A stretch of DNA of 64,000 nt. It comes from Trichobilharzia szidati. Its lineage: Eukaryota; Platyhelminthes; Trematoda; Strigeidida; Schistosomatidae. Position 1 is the first letter of the stretch; each line of letters begins with the position of its first letter. Under the pieces are notes generated by a model. That model did not search any database and had not been told where the DNA came from. It was given only the letters and a program-made list of their open reading frames with translations. Made by a program: the position numbers and the translations under genes. The stretch is taken from positions 5,057,204 to 5,121,203 of the forward strand of contig OX235273.1 in assembly GCA_944472155.2 (NCBI GenBank), written 5' to 3'. Below are positions 1 through 11,330 of this stretch, piece by piece.

Positions 1-735
1 TTGGTTTTCTGTATATTGTACACTTTAGTTTCTCCTCAATTTGTCTTTTTACAAGACAATCAAGAAAGTTTAGAGTTCCTTCAGTCGATTCTACCTCATT
101 AGTAAACTCTGTATATTCTGAGATTAAGTTCATCTCTGTTAGGAAGGTTTCTTTTTCAGCCTTCTTCATGATGATAAATGTGTCATCTATATATCTGTAC
201 CATATTCTAGGATGACAACTAAAACTTGTTAATGCTTTTCTTTCTAGAGCTTTCATATACATCAGGTTTGCTACAATTGGAGATGCTAGTGAACCCATCG
301 AAACTCCATTTGTCTGACAGTATAGTTTGTCTTTAAAGGTAAAATATGTAGATTCTAAACAAAATTTTAAGCATTTTATAACTGCATCTATTGATAATAA
401 AGATTTAGTTAATACTTCCTGATTGTTTTCAAGTTCACATTTTACAATATCAAGTGAAAAACATACAGGGATACTAGTAAATAGAGAAACCACATCAAAA
501 CTTGCCATAATTTCGTCTTCTTCAATAATTATGTTCATTACTTTCCTTTTAAACTCCTCAATATTTTTATTGTTCGAAAGAATGTTGTATTCAAGTGGTC
601 TCAGTATTCGTCGTATGCGCTTTGATAAAGTGTGTATGTTACTGAATTGGTGAAATCAATTACTGGTCATAAAGGAACATTTATTTTGTGTATTTTCGGC
701 CTTCCATAAAATCTCGCGGTCATTTTTGTTTTGGG
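1..735 (-). mobile_element. Penelope-like element, RT domain, cut by window edge
   Basis: Reading the minus strand from about 735 down gives one frame that crosses the reverse-transcriptase core: FYGRPKIHK near the start, then MASFDVVSLFTSIP, NGVSMGSLASPIVANL, and the catalytic box WYRYIDDTF (around 195-215), followed by FLDCLV near 60. This motif order and the YIDD box are those of PLE reverse transcriptases, which copy the element RNA. Two in-frame TGA codons (near 675 and 615) break the frame, so this copy is dead. The N-terminal third is missing, and the linker and GIY-YIG endonuclease would lie beyond base 1. The terminal repeat at 868-1230 sits just upstream. Assignment to PLE is firm; the subfamily is not named. 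Confidence 0.9.
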
Positions 736-867
736 AGCTATTGAAAATCAAAATCACACTGACTTATACGATTGAATAACCCACCTACTGACAATCATTC
801 TAAAGCCTAGTGACAACTGAATTTCACAAACAGTGTCTCTATACATACTATGTTCAGTGTGAATCGC

Positions 868-1230
868 CACTATTGATATAAGGAAAAACTTGAGCACTGT
901 GGTAGAGTATAACTCCATTATGGATAAGATTTTATTCTGATAAATCACACAGTGTTGTACAGTAAGTAATATTTACTGATGACTACGTTTCGAGCACAAT
1001 TTATACACTGCTTATAATCATATCAAGGTACTATTCATACAACTTTCTTCATTCATTTATATACATGAGCAAAAATTGATGATTAGACATTTGAATAAAA
1101 TCAATATAGGATAATGTACATTCAGAAATAATAATATGAGTGTTATCAATCAAATATAATCAGATGGGAAATAAGATGTTTTTTTAGTAAAATAAGTAAG
1201 TAACCTTTAAGAATGTTAGAATGTGAATTG
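868..1230 (-). repeat. PLE terminal repeat (pLTR)
   Basis: This stretch matches 44707-45040 almost base for base (shared blocks around ACTTGAGCACT, CCATTATGGATAAG, AATCACACAGTG), and a more diverged copy lies at 11110-11300. At 44.7 kb and 11.1 kb it is directly 3' of a PLE endonuclease on the minus strand; here it is 5' of the RT fragment. A repeat found in the same orientation at both ends fits the pseudo-LTR of PLEs. Confidence 0.75.
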
Positions 1231-1274
1231 AATACAGCAGCACTAAGTAGTACAAAAAAAACCGAAATAGTGAA

Positions 1275-1432
1275 ATGAAAAACTGTCAATGATTCTCAAA
1301 CTAGGATAAAAAGTTGGCTGTCCAGTACTCCCTGGTGGCTGGTTTTCAATGGTTCTCTAACTGATATCAATCAGTCGTCAAATTCCTGAAAACAAATCTT
1401 ATCCTTACAAACCAACTCTTGAAAATTTATAT
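1275..1432 (+). repeat. Hammerhead-type SINE (family 2), 5'-truncated
   Basis: Only the 3' half is present: the loop CTCAAACTAGGA, the CTGTCCAGTACTCCC cleavage/stem I segment, the body GGTTTTCAATGGTTCTCTAACTGAT and the tail ending CTTACAAACCAACTCTTGAAAAT. The tRNA-like head is missing. Confidence 0.7.
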
Positions 1433-1434
1433 TT

Positions 1435-1552
1435 TCCTTGATGATATTGTACCAATGGAAAATATCATGAAATAAACTGCTGTGAAAACTCTGTACATTT
1501 TATAAATACCGTCAAGAATAAATATGTTATCATTATTATTATTATTATTACA
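1435..1552 (+). repeat. 3' end of a CR1-like retrotransposon with ATT tail
   Basis: The segment CTGTACATTTTATAAATAC followed by AATAAATATGTTATCATT and an (ATT)n tail recurs at 20595-20692. Shared 3' ends plus a simple-repeat tail are the mark of 5'-truncated non-LTR insertions; no coding part remains. Confidence 0.5.
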
Positions 1553-2478
1553 AAGCCCAATGTTTCACTCAGAACTAGAGAATACTATTGAATCATTTCA
1601 TTTTTATAGCTTTAAACACGTCTGAACCATTGATGAAAATAAGCGCGGCGAATTTAAATTTCAAGGTCAACACTTTATTATTGAATAGCTTGTTCAATTG
1701 TCAATATATACACTTCCTTCTACTTCAGCAAATGCATGCATGACATAACATTGTTTACCTGGTAATCAAATGATATAACATATTACCAGTTATGCTTGAA
1801 AAACAAATGCTAAATGGCATGTATTTTGAACATTTTTAACAGACGTGTTAAATGAAAATTGAAAAAACCCTCCTCCTACAATCCATGATTCATCATCCTT
1901 TTCTGTCTCTGTTGAATACTAAATTTTCAAGTATTATAAATCATAAATTGTTATTCTTTGTTGACATAAACGACCCAAAAGGTCAAACTAATTGTATGGC
2001 CTTGACGTTCAATGTGTTTTGAAATGCTGCGTGGTGTGCTATGGGCTTATGTAAAGCTTCGTCCATCGTATATGATTGATTATTGTTGACTAAAATAATT
2101 GATTATTCTAATGATTATTCGTCATAATTATTGTATGTCGTCGAATTTATTTAGACTAAATTTGTTCAGAATCCTATTTATTGTATGCGTAGTTGTTATT
2201 AGGGTATACGTGTTTCAGTAGGCTTTAAAACAATCAGTTCTTGGATAGGCATTCAGAGACAACATTAACAACAAGTTCATTCAGTATATATGTTCATGGA
2301 GAAGTTCAACAATGGCGTCCCAGGAGTGCGAAAGCTCCAATGACCTTGAACGCATGCTAGTCGTTGGCTGACGGCAACTGTTATTATCATAGCTGAAATA
2401 TCAAGGCTTTTCACCGACTAAGCAGCAAATGTCACTCAGATAACGTTTTGAAGCACTGTTTGGACTAACTGGTAATAG
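1553..2478. other. Unassigned AT-rich sequence
   Basis: No reading frame of note, no RT or endonuclease motif, and no copy of the SINE families found elsewhere in the window was seen here. Confidence 0.5.
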
Positions 2479-2645
2479 CTGCTTAGGATTAGGATTAGAG
2501 TGAAGGTAAGTATTGGGGTTAGGGTTAGGATCGGGGTCATAATTAGCATTAGCGTTAGGTTTGTGGATAGGATAAGGGTTGTAATTAGGGTTTAGTGTCA
2601 GGATTAAAGTTAGGGCTACGACTAGGGATAGATTTAGAGTTGATG
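2479..2645 (+). repeat. Interstitial telomere-like (TTAGGG) tract, degenerate
   Basis: About 165 bp made of short GGTTAGGG/GGATTAGG/GGTTGTAATTAGGG-like words, including one clean GGGGTTAGGGTTAGG run near 2515-2530. TTAGGG is the telomere repeat of most animals including flatworms. The tract is too degenerate to be a working telomere. The Asn/Pro-rich frame on the minus strand here is only a translation of the repeat. Confidence 0.75.
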
Positions 2646-3955
2646 TCCTCAATTTGAATTTGTTTTCTTATCCATATTTCCCTGGTAAGTAGTTGTCGAT
2701 CCTCTTACTGGAAACCATAGTAATTCAACCAGGGGATTTTGAGGAAGACTGCTCAACAGGATAAGACAGACAAACAATTCACAAAAACAGATCATCTACA
2801 GTCACCTCGGTGAATACATGTACAGAAACTAGTCTAACTTAGCGAATGATGCTTATGTCAGAGAAAGATACCCTGTTTAATGTATTTTCATGCATTTTCT
2901 TGTAAATATACTTCATTTTGTGTGCGAAAGTCACTTATTTTTATGATTGGTTGGCTGAAGGTCACTTGTGCGTTCGCGTTCCTTGGGACGCTATTGTTGA
3001 ACTTTGCCATATTCACTACAAATATATAGTATACATATGTGCCAGTCAAAAGCATCGATGTGTTGAATGTTTATCAAACGATTGATCAACATCACCAGTT
3101 GTCTTCCTATCACTTGCCTATTGAACGGAAGTTAAAGTATAGGGGCCACCACCAAAAATGACCTTGAACAATGAATCAGAATTAAGGGATATTAAAATTC
3201 ACTCAGAAGTTACAACATCTGGTAACCAGTCTACAGGGCACTCATCTCCAAATGAGAAATTCTTCAAGATCCGAGCAAACTTCTCAAAAGGAGTGAGATC
3301 AGGAAAAGATCAAGACATCATCAAGTGAAACAAAATTATGGTATGGTTAAGATAGAGTGAATGAGTGTATGTAGTGCCTTGTAACGCATTGATCTGGTTT
3401 CAGGTCCAGAGTAGGCATTGACTTGGCTATGTGGAAATGAGGTGTTCGAAGTCCTTTTGTGAGATATTGGGAAATTCTGTGTATTACTGTGAAACAGTTA
3501 TACAAGGGTTCTCATTCTCGAATGATCACAAGATGCTCGAGGATGGAACTATTGGTATTCATCTTTCCCCCTTGTGAATAACCAGGCTGGATATCGTTGG
3601 AAAATGCCTTCATGGACTTGAGGCTGTGTAAGGCCTTTAAAATCTGGTACATAGGAACAACTAAATTGATAAATACATGGTGAGATGGTCAGAAACAATA
3701 TCATTGCCTTCACGTGTGACTCGATAAATTGTCTGCTGGAAAATTTGATTCACAAAGTGGCTGCTTGAAATGTTTTTCCAGACACTCGGAAAGGCGAATT
3801 TTAAATTTTAAGAATTTCTTTTTCAATGCCACCTTAAAACTTCAGATTCATGGAGACAGTTGTCTTAGAGACAGATGTGACCTTCAGCGACGGTAGGTTT
3901 CCTGTCAATAAATCTCACAGGATATCTATTTTCTAGTTGGGGGATTATTTATTGC
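2646..3955. other. Unassigned, no gene seen
   Basis: Roughly 1.3 kb with stops in all frames. Nothing matched the transposon or SINE families recognised elsewhere in the window. Confidence 0.45.
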
Positions 3956-3959
3956 CTAA

Positions 3960-4115
3960 TTTATTCCTTTGCGTTCCGGGTGGAACATAGGGCATTAGGC
4001 TTGAGATGTGAAGTTACGATAGTAGTGATTTCATTTTTACAGGGTGGGATCTCTAGCCTCAAGCTCAACCTTCCCTCTTTAACGGCTCAGCAAAGTTTAG
4101 GAGTGTACCAGCCGG
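3960..4115 (-). repeat. tRNA-type SINE (family 3), degenerate 3' part
   Basis: On the minus strand the words CTTGAGGCTAGAGATCC and CAAGCCTAATGCCC, then ATGTTCCACCCGGAAC and GGAATAA, match the 3' half of the full copy at 51550-51795 (GAGGCTAGCAACC, CAAGCC, ATGTTCCACTGGGAAC, AGAATAA). The tRNA-like head is not recognisable. Confidence 0.5.
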
Positions 4116-4654
4116 AAATCGTGATTGACTAGCGTTCTACCGCAAAAGCACAAATGCACCTAATACTATAACGTGTAGAGGTCTTATATGGGTGTCTGAA
4201 AGTTGATAAAGGCTGGCAGCAGAATAACTGAAGGATTTTTCATCCTATTCAGGACTCCTCAGCCGGATGTATTTGCATTCACAGTAATTGACTATGTTCC
4301 TTCTGAGATTAGAACCCAATGCTCATCGTTTCAAACAGCAAAGCATTATCCATGCAGAAAGCCAGGTGCGAATGTTTTCCAGGTAATGTTCAAACAGATA
4401 AGGGGAGAGGGAGTATGAGAGATTAAAATTAAGATAAATTGCATTACGCTTCAATTACATCACTTACATAAACAATTAGTCATTAGAGAATATATCAAGA
4501 ATTGCAAACAGAGTAATATCAATAGTAATAGTGATAATAATAATAACAATAATAATAATGTTGAAGTGAGTTAAGATAATCCTACTGATAAAGGACAGTT
4601 TCAAATGAATCAAGAATAATAATAATAAGAGGTAGAATAATAAGTAAAACGTGT
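4116..4654. other. Unassigned
   Basis: No gene recognised. 4500-4635 is an AATAAT-rich simple-sequence stretch. The open frame at 4203-4418 has no recognisable domain. Confidence 0.4.
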
Positions 4655-5110
4655 TACCATGGTAGATTCAGAGTGACGACCATCTCTTTTTGTACACAGA
4701 AACCTGGTTTATTGCACAAGCCTCTGCAATTGCAAGCATCTTCTTGTTTCTTTGTCTGCTGACAATAGTGAATGACTTGACAGCGTTGATATCATGTCCA
4801 TAGTTGTCCATAGATGTTTTGTTATTGAGGTTTTTGGCACTTTACATTCTGCTGTTTTCAACCATTTTGGCGAATGCTCCATCATGCGAGTAGACCTATG
4901 TATTTGCTTCCACAAACACACTCAAACTGATATACGCAGTTTGAAGTGTCGAGGTTTGGGGACTGGTCTTTTCCAGATTGTTGAAGCAATCGCTTGGTGG
5001 TGGTGTTAAGGAAAACAAATAAGTTCTCTTGATAGCTTTATTGAGTCTTCGTTTAACTATCTCTTGTACATCATCTCCTTTGAATGGCAAACTGATATAA
5101 GCAGATTTCT
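4655..5110 (-). mobile_element. PLE linker and GIY-YIG endonuclease remnant
   Basis: On the minus strand the piece beginning LPFKGDDVQEIVKRRLNKAI (around 5085-5030) is the linker that precedes the PLE endonuclease, as in the copies at 38.0 and 53.0 kb. After a frame change, EHSPKWL and SITKHL (around 4870-4800) and the tail SRQRNKKML-IAEA are the C-terminal part of the same domain. The catalytic GIY-YIG core between the two pieces is deleted. At least one frameshift separates them. Confidence 0.75.
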
Positions 5111-6143
5111 TCGGAACTGTTTAACTCTCTGTTGTTATCTTAAGACAAAACAGCGAACTCATCTTCCAACTTTTAACAGTTTATTTTATTGTAAGAAATA
5201 ATCAAAAAAAATTAATTTCTATTTCTCTTCATTGGTTTAGTAAACAAAATGTAAATTTAGAATGCATCAATACATTGAAACACCTGAACATTTCGTTAAA
5301 TGTTTAAATAATCAATAATTCTTGGCGCGCCATTTTTGAAAAATGTTTAATAACATTATTATTACTGTAACTGTGTTACTCTTATTATTTTCATTACTAT
5401 TAGAGAATAATTATCAATAAATAAATAATCATGAACTCCAGAATATAAAAGATAATTTTCTATGATTTGTATATCTTGTATGTTTGTTTATGTATACGTT
5501 CATACACCCGCGTAGGTGATCGAAGTAGTGAGAACAGCGATAACAGAAGAGAATGATGAATGTTATCGTGAGAAAGGGTATTATAAAACACTTAAATTAT
5601 GTAGATTATTATCAAGATTTTTCTTTTGCGGGGTGTTGGGTGGAGAAAGAGAGATTGAAGTTGGAATGTTCTAGAAGTGGATCAGATCTAATCAGCTGAT
5701 TATTCAATGAGATTTTGATTTGCTTTTTTAGTTTTGTTTCCAGTTTCTATTTAGTCATTTATTTGTGCATTATAACAATGTTATCCTATTTAATTATTAT
5801 AGAATGCTATGGAATTTATTGTGTCAATTTGTTTTAGTATATGTCCTCATTATTATCATCATTATTAATATTCTGTTGATTTCCAAATGAAACAAAGGGT
5901 TTAAATGACATAACTGAATTTCATCCTATTCTCTGAATTTCTCTCTACACGACCACCCACAAGCTCTTATCTCGTCCTCACACGTTTTCCTCTATGTTAC
6001 ATTAGAACTCATATCCAGCTTGTTGCTTTCTATTCGGGTTTAACTCAAGAGCTGGCCTGGCTTGTGATGTAACTCAGTGGCCACCGCAGAATATTTGTCA
6101 GGCGGTGTCTTGCTAACTGATTCATTGCCACATTTCTGTCAGA
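5111..6143. other. Unassigned AT-rich sequence
   Basis: AT-rich, with runs such as AATAAATAAATAATC near 5410. No coding frame or known repeat was recognised, although the part next to the PLE fragment could be its untranslated region. Confidence 0.4.
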
Positions 6144-7215
6144 AATGGCTTTCTGTCAGAAATCAGCCAGTGGTCCAAGGAAAACGGTCTTACCTTAAAC
6201 CCCTTCAAATGCCAAACAGTCAATTTCACCTTTAGGCATAAATCCTACCTAAACAAACTGGTTGGCTCTCACGAGGTATGCAACATAGATGGCACTGAAA
6301 AAGAGACGAAGTCGAAAATTAAATACCTAGGCGTCATCTTATCTGCGGATCTTTCCTGGTCGTCTCATATCTTGGCGATTTCTAAGAAAATATTCCGTCT
6401 TACCTTCTACACCAAGAAGTTAAAACATTCTGGTATAACACAACCCTTACTCCTACAATTCGTTAACTCTCGCATTCTGCCTATTATTCTCTATTGTTCC
6501 TCCTTAGTTTTTCCCGGGCTACTGAAGAAAGACTACAACATATTACGCAGGATGTTGAAGGTTGTCAGCAGGGTAGGCAACGTGCCACTTAACCAGCTTG
6601 TTAATATTCTGGTTGACAGACACATGGACTCATGTGAAAATGGGCCAAATCCATTTTATCTAACTCACACCACCCTCTTCACTCACAACTCTCCCCTTGC
6701 ATCTCATCAGGCAAAACCAGAAGCCTATATAGGAAACTATATGCTCGCACCAGCAAGTACAAAACTCAACCATACCCTACTTAGCTCGTGTTCTGTGCGA
6801 TAAAGAAAGCATTGGGCGTGACACCTATAATTCATCAAATAGTCAATAGTAGAACTGGACCTCGTCTTTCCAACTCATATCGTTTATAGGTACAACGTTT
6901 TCTTTCTTTCTTTCTTTCCTTTTCTCTCTCTCTCTTTTCTTTTTTTCTCTGTTATGTGCTGCTTTGTTTCTTTCTTCCGCTTACGCCAGTAAATATGATA
7001 TCACCTACTTTTTAAACACCTTCAAATACTCTGTTCAACTTTGGCTTTGCTACCGATATGCCAATATGTTGTTGTCATAATGAACTGAGATTTCCTTAAT
7101 CTGTGTAAAATTTCATTTATTGATAATGTACTAACTGGATGCAGTACTGTAGTAAAAATGCTGAGAATTCTATTCTGTATCACAAGTACTGTTTTGGAAT
7201 AAAGCAAATTATTAT
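6144..7215 (+). mobile_element. CR1/jockey-type non-LTR retrotransposon, 5'-truncated
   Basis: The frame reads the RT thumb and C-terminal region: EISQWSKENGLTLNP, CQTVNF, EVCNIDGTE, IKYLGVILSADLSWSSH, FRLTFYTKKLKHSGITQP, NSRILPIILYCS and NQLVNILVDRHMDSC. Upstream fingers, palm and endonuclease are missing. The same protein is coded at 18171-19297 (minus) and 21122-22560 (plus). The 3' untranslated part holds a TTTC/CT-rich tract (6897-6955) and ends GGAATAAAGCAAATTATTATT near 7215, matching the other two copies, so the 3' end is real. This copy lacks the extra G that shifts the frame in the other two copies. The NGLTLNP and YLGVILSADLSW style fits CR1/jockey; naming beyond that is uncertain. 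Confidence 0.85.
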
Positions 7216-7570
7216 TTCCTTGTTGCTAATAATTTCCAGCTATCGAGCTAACGGAGGTGGTTATTGGTGTAAGTCTACGGTGGACTGTTGTAAAAACTTT
7301 GCGTGACACACTCATCAAGTCTCTTCTGTCTCTCCAACTCCCCTTTGTCGTTTGTTGCTATTTTCCATATCTCTGATATTGATGGCTGTGTGTCATTGCG
7401 GTTGCACGTTTGCGCGGTTGAATCAATCAACTAAGATTCAGTGATTGATGTCTCTCTCACCCACCTAGCTAACTATATTACTTTTTAATAACCTCACACT
7501 GTTCCATTTAACCTATTTTGTGATTACATGCAAGTGAATGCAGTGCAATGGCTGAGCATTTTATAGGTTA
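7216..7570. other. Unassigned
   Basis: About 350 bp between a CR1-like 3' end and a SINE; no gene or known repeat recognised. Confidence 0.4.
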
Positions 7571-7978
7571 GTTGGAAGATTTCATCAGGAGTTGATATCA
7601 TTCAGAGAACCATTGGAAAACCAGTAGTGAAATACTGAACACTTAGTCGTTTTGTCCTAGTTTCGGACTCTTCAGAAGTATGCAACCACCATCACGGTTC
7701 GAAACCACAACCTTCTGGTTACAAAACCAGCTCGTAGACCATTCATCTAGCGACTGGGACCTGATCCAATGGCCAGTCAATGCATGAATTCTAACTTCTG
7801 CCAATTCACGACATAGCGTGAATACTTTGCAATGTCTTCTTCGATGAATTACTGCCTCACCTTCAACCTGCTGTATCCTACTGGTCACGGCTTCCCACTA
7901 GATCCTCAGGTTAACTGTCTGAATAGGGCCAGTCACGAGTGAGCATCATATCGATTTTCAAAAATTGGTTTTTATTTG
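7571..7978 (-). repeat. Hammerhead-type SINE (family 2), long copy
   Basis: Read on the minus strand: a 5' extension (CCTATTCAGAC... GCCGTGACCAGTAGG...), a tRNA-like head with a diverged box A near 7750 and box B GGTTTCGAACCGTG near 7700, a hammerhead-like core at 7640-7690, the body CCAATGGTTCTCTGAATG and the tail GATGAAATCTTCCAAC. The core keeps CTGAAGA, GTCC, loop GAAACTA and GGAC, but GAAA has become AAAA. A short plus-strand copy of the tail follows at 7990-8025 (GTCAGCTCATGATGAATTCC), so the locus is an inverted fusion like those at 35.2 and 48.4 kb. Confidence 0.8.
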
Positions 7979-8025
7979 ATTGTTTGGCATCTGGTGTCAG
8001 CTCATGATGAATTCCTCCAACCAAA

Positions 8026-8618
8026 GAAACTAGAATTATACAGATCACAATATATGATCTATTTGACACCATGAATAGCTATTCAGAAAAATCGAGCATT
8101 AGAGCATTAAGGTATCATACTATGTGTTGACTAATATGAGTAACCTGTCTGGGGGAAATATGGACATATATGAATATATGATATAGTTTTGGCCGCTAAA
8201 ATTGCCCTTACAGTTATTGGTCAGTATCCGTCTTCTAGTATTCCCATGTTTCAGTGAAGAAGAAAATCCTGAAGGGGAATAGAACCACATTTGGTATGCA
8301 GTTGCGATGTCTCGTTAGGTCTTCAGCATTGTTGTACCTACTACACCTCAGCGTACTAGATCAGATCAACTGTCTTCATTATGATCTCAAGTTGAAACTT
8401 CTTTTAGACCAACACAGATTTCGTGTGAACTGGCCATCTTGTGCATTCATTAGAAATCCCTGGAAAAGATCCTCAGTGCGGTCTTTACGTGCCGACAAAC
8501 ATACACAGGCATACGCACATGAACACATTCAGATACGTAAACTACTTTTGCATATAATTATTTGTAGTCTGAAGAGCTTAGTGAGGTGTGTTCAACTTAG
8601 CCTCAAATATTAAAGGCA
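8026..8618. other. Unassigned
   Basis: A 119-codon open frame runs 8254-8613 on the plus strand, but its composition (many Leu, Arg and His, no motif) does not look like a conserved protein, and no splice sites frame it convincingly. Confidence 0.35.
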
Positions 8619-8619
8619 T

Positions 8620-8890
8620 TATGAACTTCATCAACAGTGTTAGTAGAACAACCTTCTGACAAATATTTAGATGAACCGCATGAAAATTTTCCCTCTAATA
8701 CCGAGAGCAACAAGCATCCACCAACATCAGAGGGGGGGTAAATTTGAAAGATATCATTTCTTTAACTTATCTAGACAGCACTATTCCAACTATTGGCAGC
8801 ACAGCTAATAAGGATCTCAAAGCTGAACAGGATCGAAAATGAGTTCAGAAATCTACAGGTTACATAAACGAGGTCAGTCAATAGATTGAA
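8620..8890 (+). mobile_element. RTE-type retrotransposon remnant
   Basis: The plus frame reads ISLTYLDSTIPTIGSTANKDLKAEQDRK around 8755-8840, matching the FTYLGS...D.DVKARIGKAR region of the RTE copies at 14.4 and 52.1 kb. Only this short stretch is readable. Confidence 0.5.
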
Positions 8891-8989
8891 ACATGCCCAT
8901 TTGAGGAAGTTAAAAAAAAACCTGTGCACAGTATTATGAATAAAAACGAAAAATCTACCAGCGATCTCGTAGGCCGTATGGAGTCACCT

Positions 8990-9935
8990 TTTTGGGTCAG
9001 TTAAAATGGTTTAATCTTTATGCTTAAAACTAATAATCCTAGTAGAATATATGGAACTATCAAAATTCATAAAGCAGGAAACCCAGTCAGGCCAATAGTT
9101 GACTTTAGAAACACTCCGACGTACGTGTTATCTAAGTATTTAGCATCAGTGTTATGCCCCACTAGATATAGGTCAAGTTCTAGGCTAACTAATTCTTATG
9201 TAGTGAAACAGAAGCTAGAGGAAATTCAAGTGGAAAAAGATGAGAAAATCGTTAGTTTTGGCATAATCAGTCTATATACTAATATTCCCATTAGTACAGC
9301 TCTATAGGCAGTTTAGAGTGAACTGAACATTGACCCTGAACTCTAAAGTGTAAGTAAGCTCTCAGCTGATGAAATAATATTATGTGCTCAGTTATCTCGT
9401 CTAACCTCCATTGTATTCAAACTTCAAAATAAACGATATAAACAAACGAATGGGGGTTGGCAATGGGATCACCAATATCTCCAATAGTCTTAGACATATT
9501 TATAGGTAGTCAAGAACATAACGCTCTTAGAACGTTTAATCCTGTTCCTACGTTCTGATGGAGATATGCGGATGACACACTCGATCACTGTGCTGATATC
9601 TGCACATATCCATTAGATTTCCACACACATATATAAACTCAGTAGTAGACAAAATTCAATTCACTTCTGAGTTAGGAAAAGAAACAGGGAGAGTTGACCA
9701 TGCTGGATTGCAGAATAAGACGAAAACAAGATGGAGGTTGGGTTGGACACCAGAATTTATTAGAGACTGATATACACACACTAATAAATACTCACCCTAT
9801 TAGCAATCGGTAAAGATAGATTTTGAAAAATGTCTCTATGATATCTATATACGGGGACAAGAGCCTAACTAATAAGCTAGAAGATCTTAATAATAAAATC
9901 TAACGATTATATGCAAAAGTAGTTTACGTATCTGA
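8990..9935 (+). mobile_element. PLE reverse-transcriptase remnant
   Basis: The frame from 9020 reads IYGTIKIHKAGNPVRPIVDFRNTPTYVLSKYLA, the start of the PLE RT fingers, then VSFGIISLYTNIP (palm motif A region). A TAG at 9305 ends that frame; further on, shifted frames give the equivalent of AMGSPISPIVADIF (around 9455-9500), a ruined YADD region (9555-9580, after TTCTGATGG) and MLDCRIRR (around 9700). At least four lesions are visible, so it is an old copy. The endonuclease part is missing, and an RTE copy on the other strand begins at 9936. Confidence 0.85.
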
Positions 9936-11060
9936 ATGCGTGCTGTTCTCTTTGGCTTTCTCCACGATTGCCCATTATCTCTTATCTCCTCCTCCAACTC
10001 ACATGAGCGCCTCTGTCTCACCCTCACGCTGACTACTCACTCGTTGCGTCCCATTCGGATTCCACTCGAGCGATGGTTTGCATTGTGCGAGATGTCATTC
10101 GACGGCCTTCTCAGTAGCATGTGCTCCATCCATCTCCATTTTCTCCAACATATTTGTTGAGCGATCGGCTCTTGGTTGGTTTGTTCCCACAATTTCTTGC
10201 TATTAATTCTTTCTGACCATTTGATCTTCGGTTTGGAGTCAGCCAGCTAAATTGACTGCTGTTGATAAAACTCTGCAGCCTGTTGGAAATCCTTTTCGTG
10301 ACACGCCAAGTTTCTAACCCATACAGAAGGACTGGCTTCACAGTTGTGCTGAAAATCCAAATCTTGTTCCTCATGCTGAGTGCAGAAGATTTCCAAATTG
10401 GTTTCAGGTTGATGAAAGCGTATCTTGCCTATCCGATTCTGACTGGCTTTGACACTTTCATCATTTCCAGCTGTAGTTGAGACGATGATTCCTAGATAAG
10501 TGAAGGAGGTAACCACTCTTAAATCTCTTCCACTGAAGGGTAGTGGTGATGGTTGTTGTTATCGTTGCTGGTTGATTGGTTGGTTATCCTCATCATCTCC
10601 GTCTTCTACATGTCCACTTGGAATCCTGTCTCCGCTGTCTGCTTCTTCTGCCAAGTTTTTGGTTTTAGCGTGTAAGTCTTCAAATTTGTGTGACATTAGA
10701 CATATATCATCCACGTAATCCAGATTTACTGGAGTCTTTTTATCAGTGGTCCAGTGTCTTCATGTCTCCTCGCTCCCCACAGCCTGACACATAATCCAGT
10801 CGACCACAATTAGCAATATCATCGGTGATAACAGGCAGCCAGCCTTTTCGTACTCGTGTATTCACTTCCAAAGCCTCGTTGAGTTTTCCATTGTGGATCA
10901 CCTGACACACAGCACTCTCACATAGCCAGTTGTTGAATGAGATTGATAAATACTTGAGCACTGCACGCCATAGTGTTGAAGTAGTTTCCAAATTACTTCT
11001 CGATCAGCGCTGAACAGTCAAAGGCCTTTGCAAAGTGGTTTGACTGCCATTCCATGATTT
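9936..11060 (-). mobile_element. RTE-type (SR2-like) retrotransposon, RT and C-terminal region
   Basis: Minus-strand pieces in several frames read, in 5' to 3' order: VDLDYVDDICLMSHKFEDL-type palm sequence (around 10740-10680), TFTYLGIIVSTTAGNDESVKASQNRIGKIRF (10510-10430), IWIFSTTVKPVLLYGLETWRVTKRISNRLQSFIN (10374-10280) and a degraded KWRW-GHTLRRPSNDI region before the 3' end near 9940. LLYG-E-WR followed by the tryptophan-rich GHTLR segment is characteristic of RTE elements in trematodes. Multiple stops and frameshifts make it non-functional. Confidence 0.8.
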
Positions 11061-11330
11061 GTTCTCTGATGACGATGTGTAGAGTTGTAATTTGACCAGC
11101 ACATGATAGTAGCATAATTAGCCCATATTATTAATATATGTGTAAAACTTGGGCACTGCGGTAGTAAGTAATTCCATATTAGTTTGTTTATTAGATGTAT
11201 CACACAGTGAAGAAACAGTATTGTTATTTACTTGATGACGAGGTTTCGAACAAAATTTATTGTGGTTCATAATCATATCATCAGTTATAATCACACGACT
11301 TCGAAACTTGAGTTTTATAGTTTTCTTTGT
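11061..11330 (-). repeat. PLE terminal repeat, diverged copy
   Basis: The core from about 11110 to 11300 matches 868-1230 and 44707-45040 (ACTTGGGCACTG, ATCACACAGTG, TTACTTGATGACGAGGTTTCGA, CATAATCATATCA). It lies directly 3' of the minus-strand PLE body that ends near 11330. Confidence 0.65.

Noticed and set aside
940..1010. CTGATGA next to TTTCGAG in the PLE terminal repeat as a hammerhead
   Set aside because: GAAA is on the opposite strand from CTGATGA, so no consistent core can be drawn on either strand.
2401..2652. Asn/Pro-rich minus-strand frame
   Set aside because: It is only the translation of the telomere-like repeat.
8254..8613. 119-codon plus-strand frame
   Set aside because: No domain, no splice sites, composition as expected of random AT-rich sequence.
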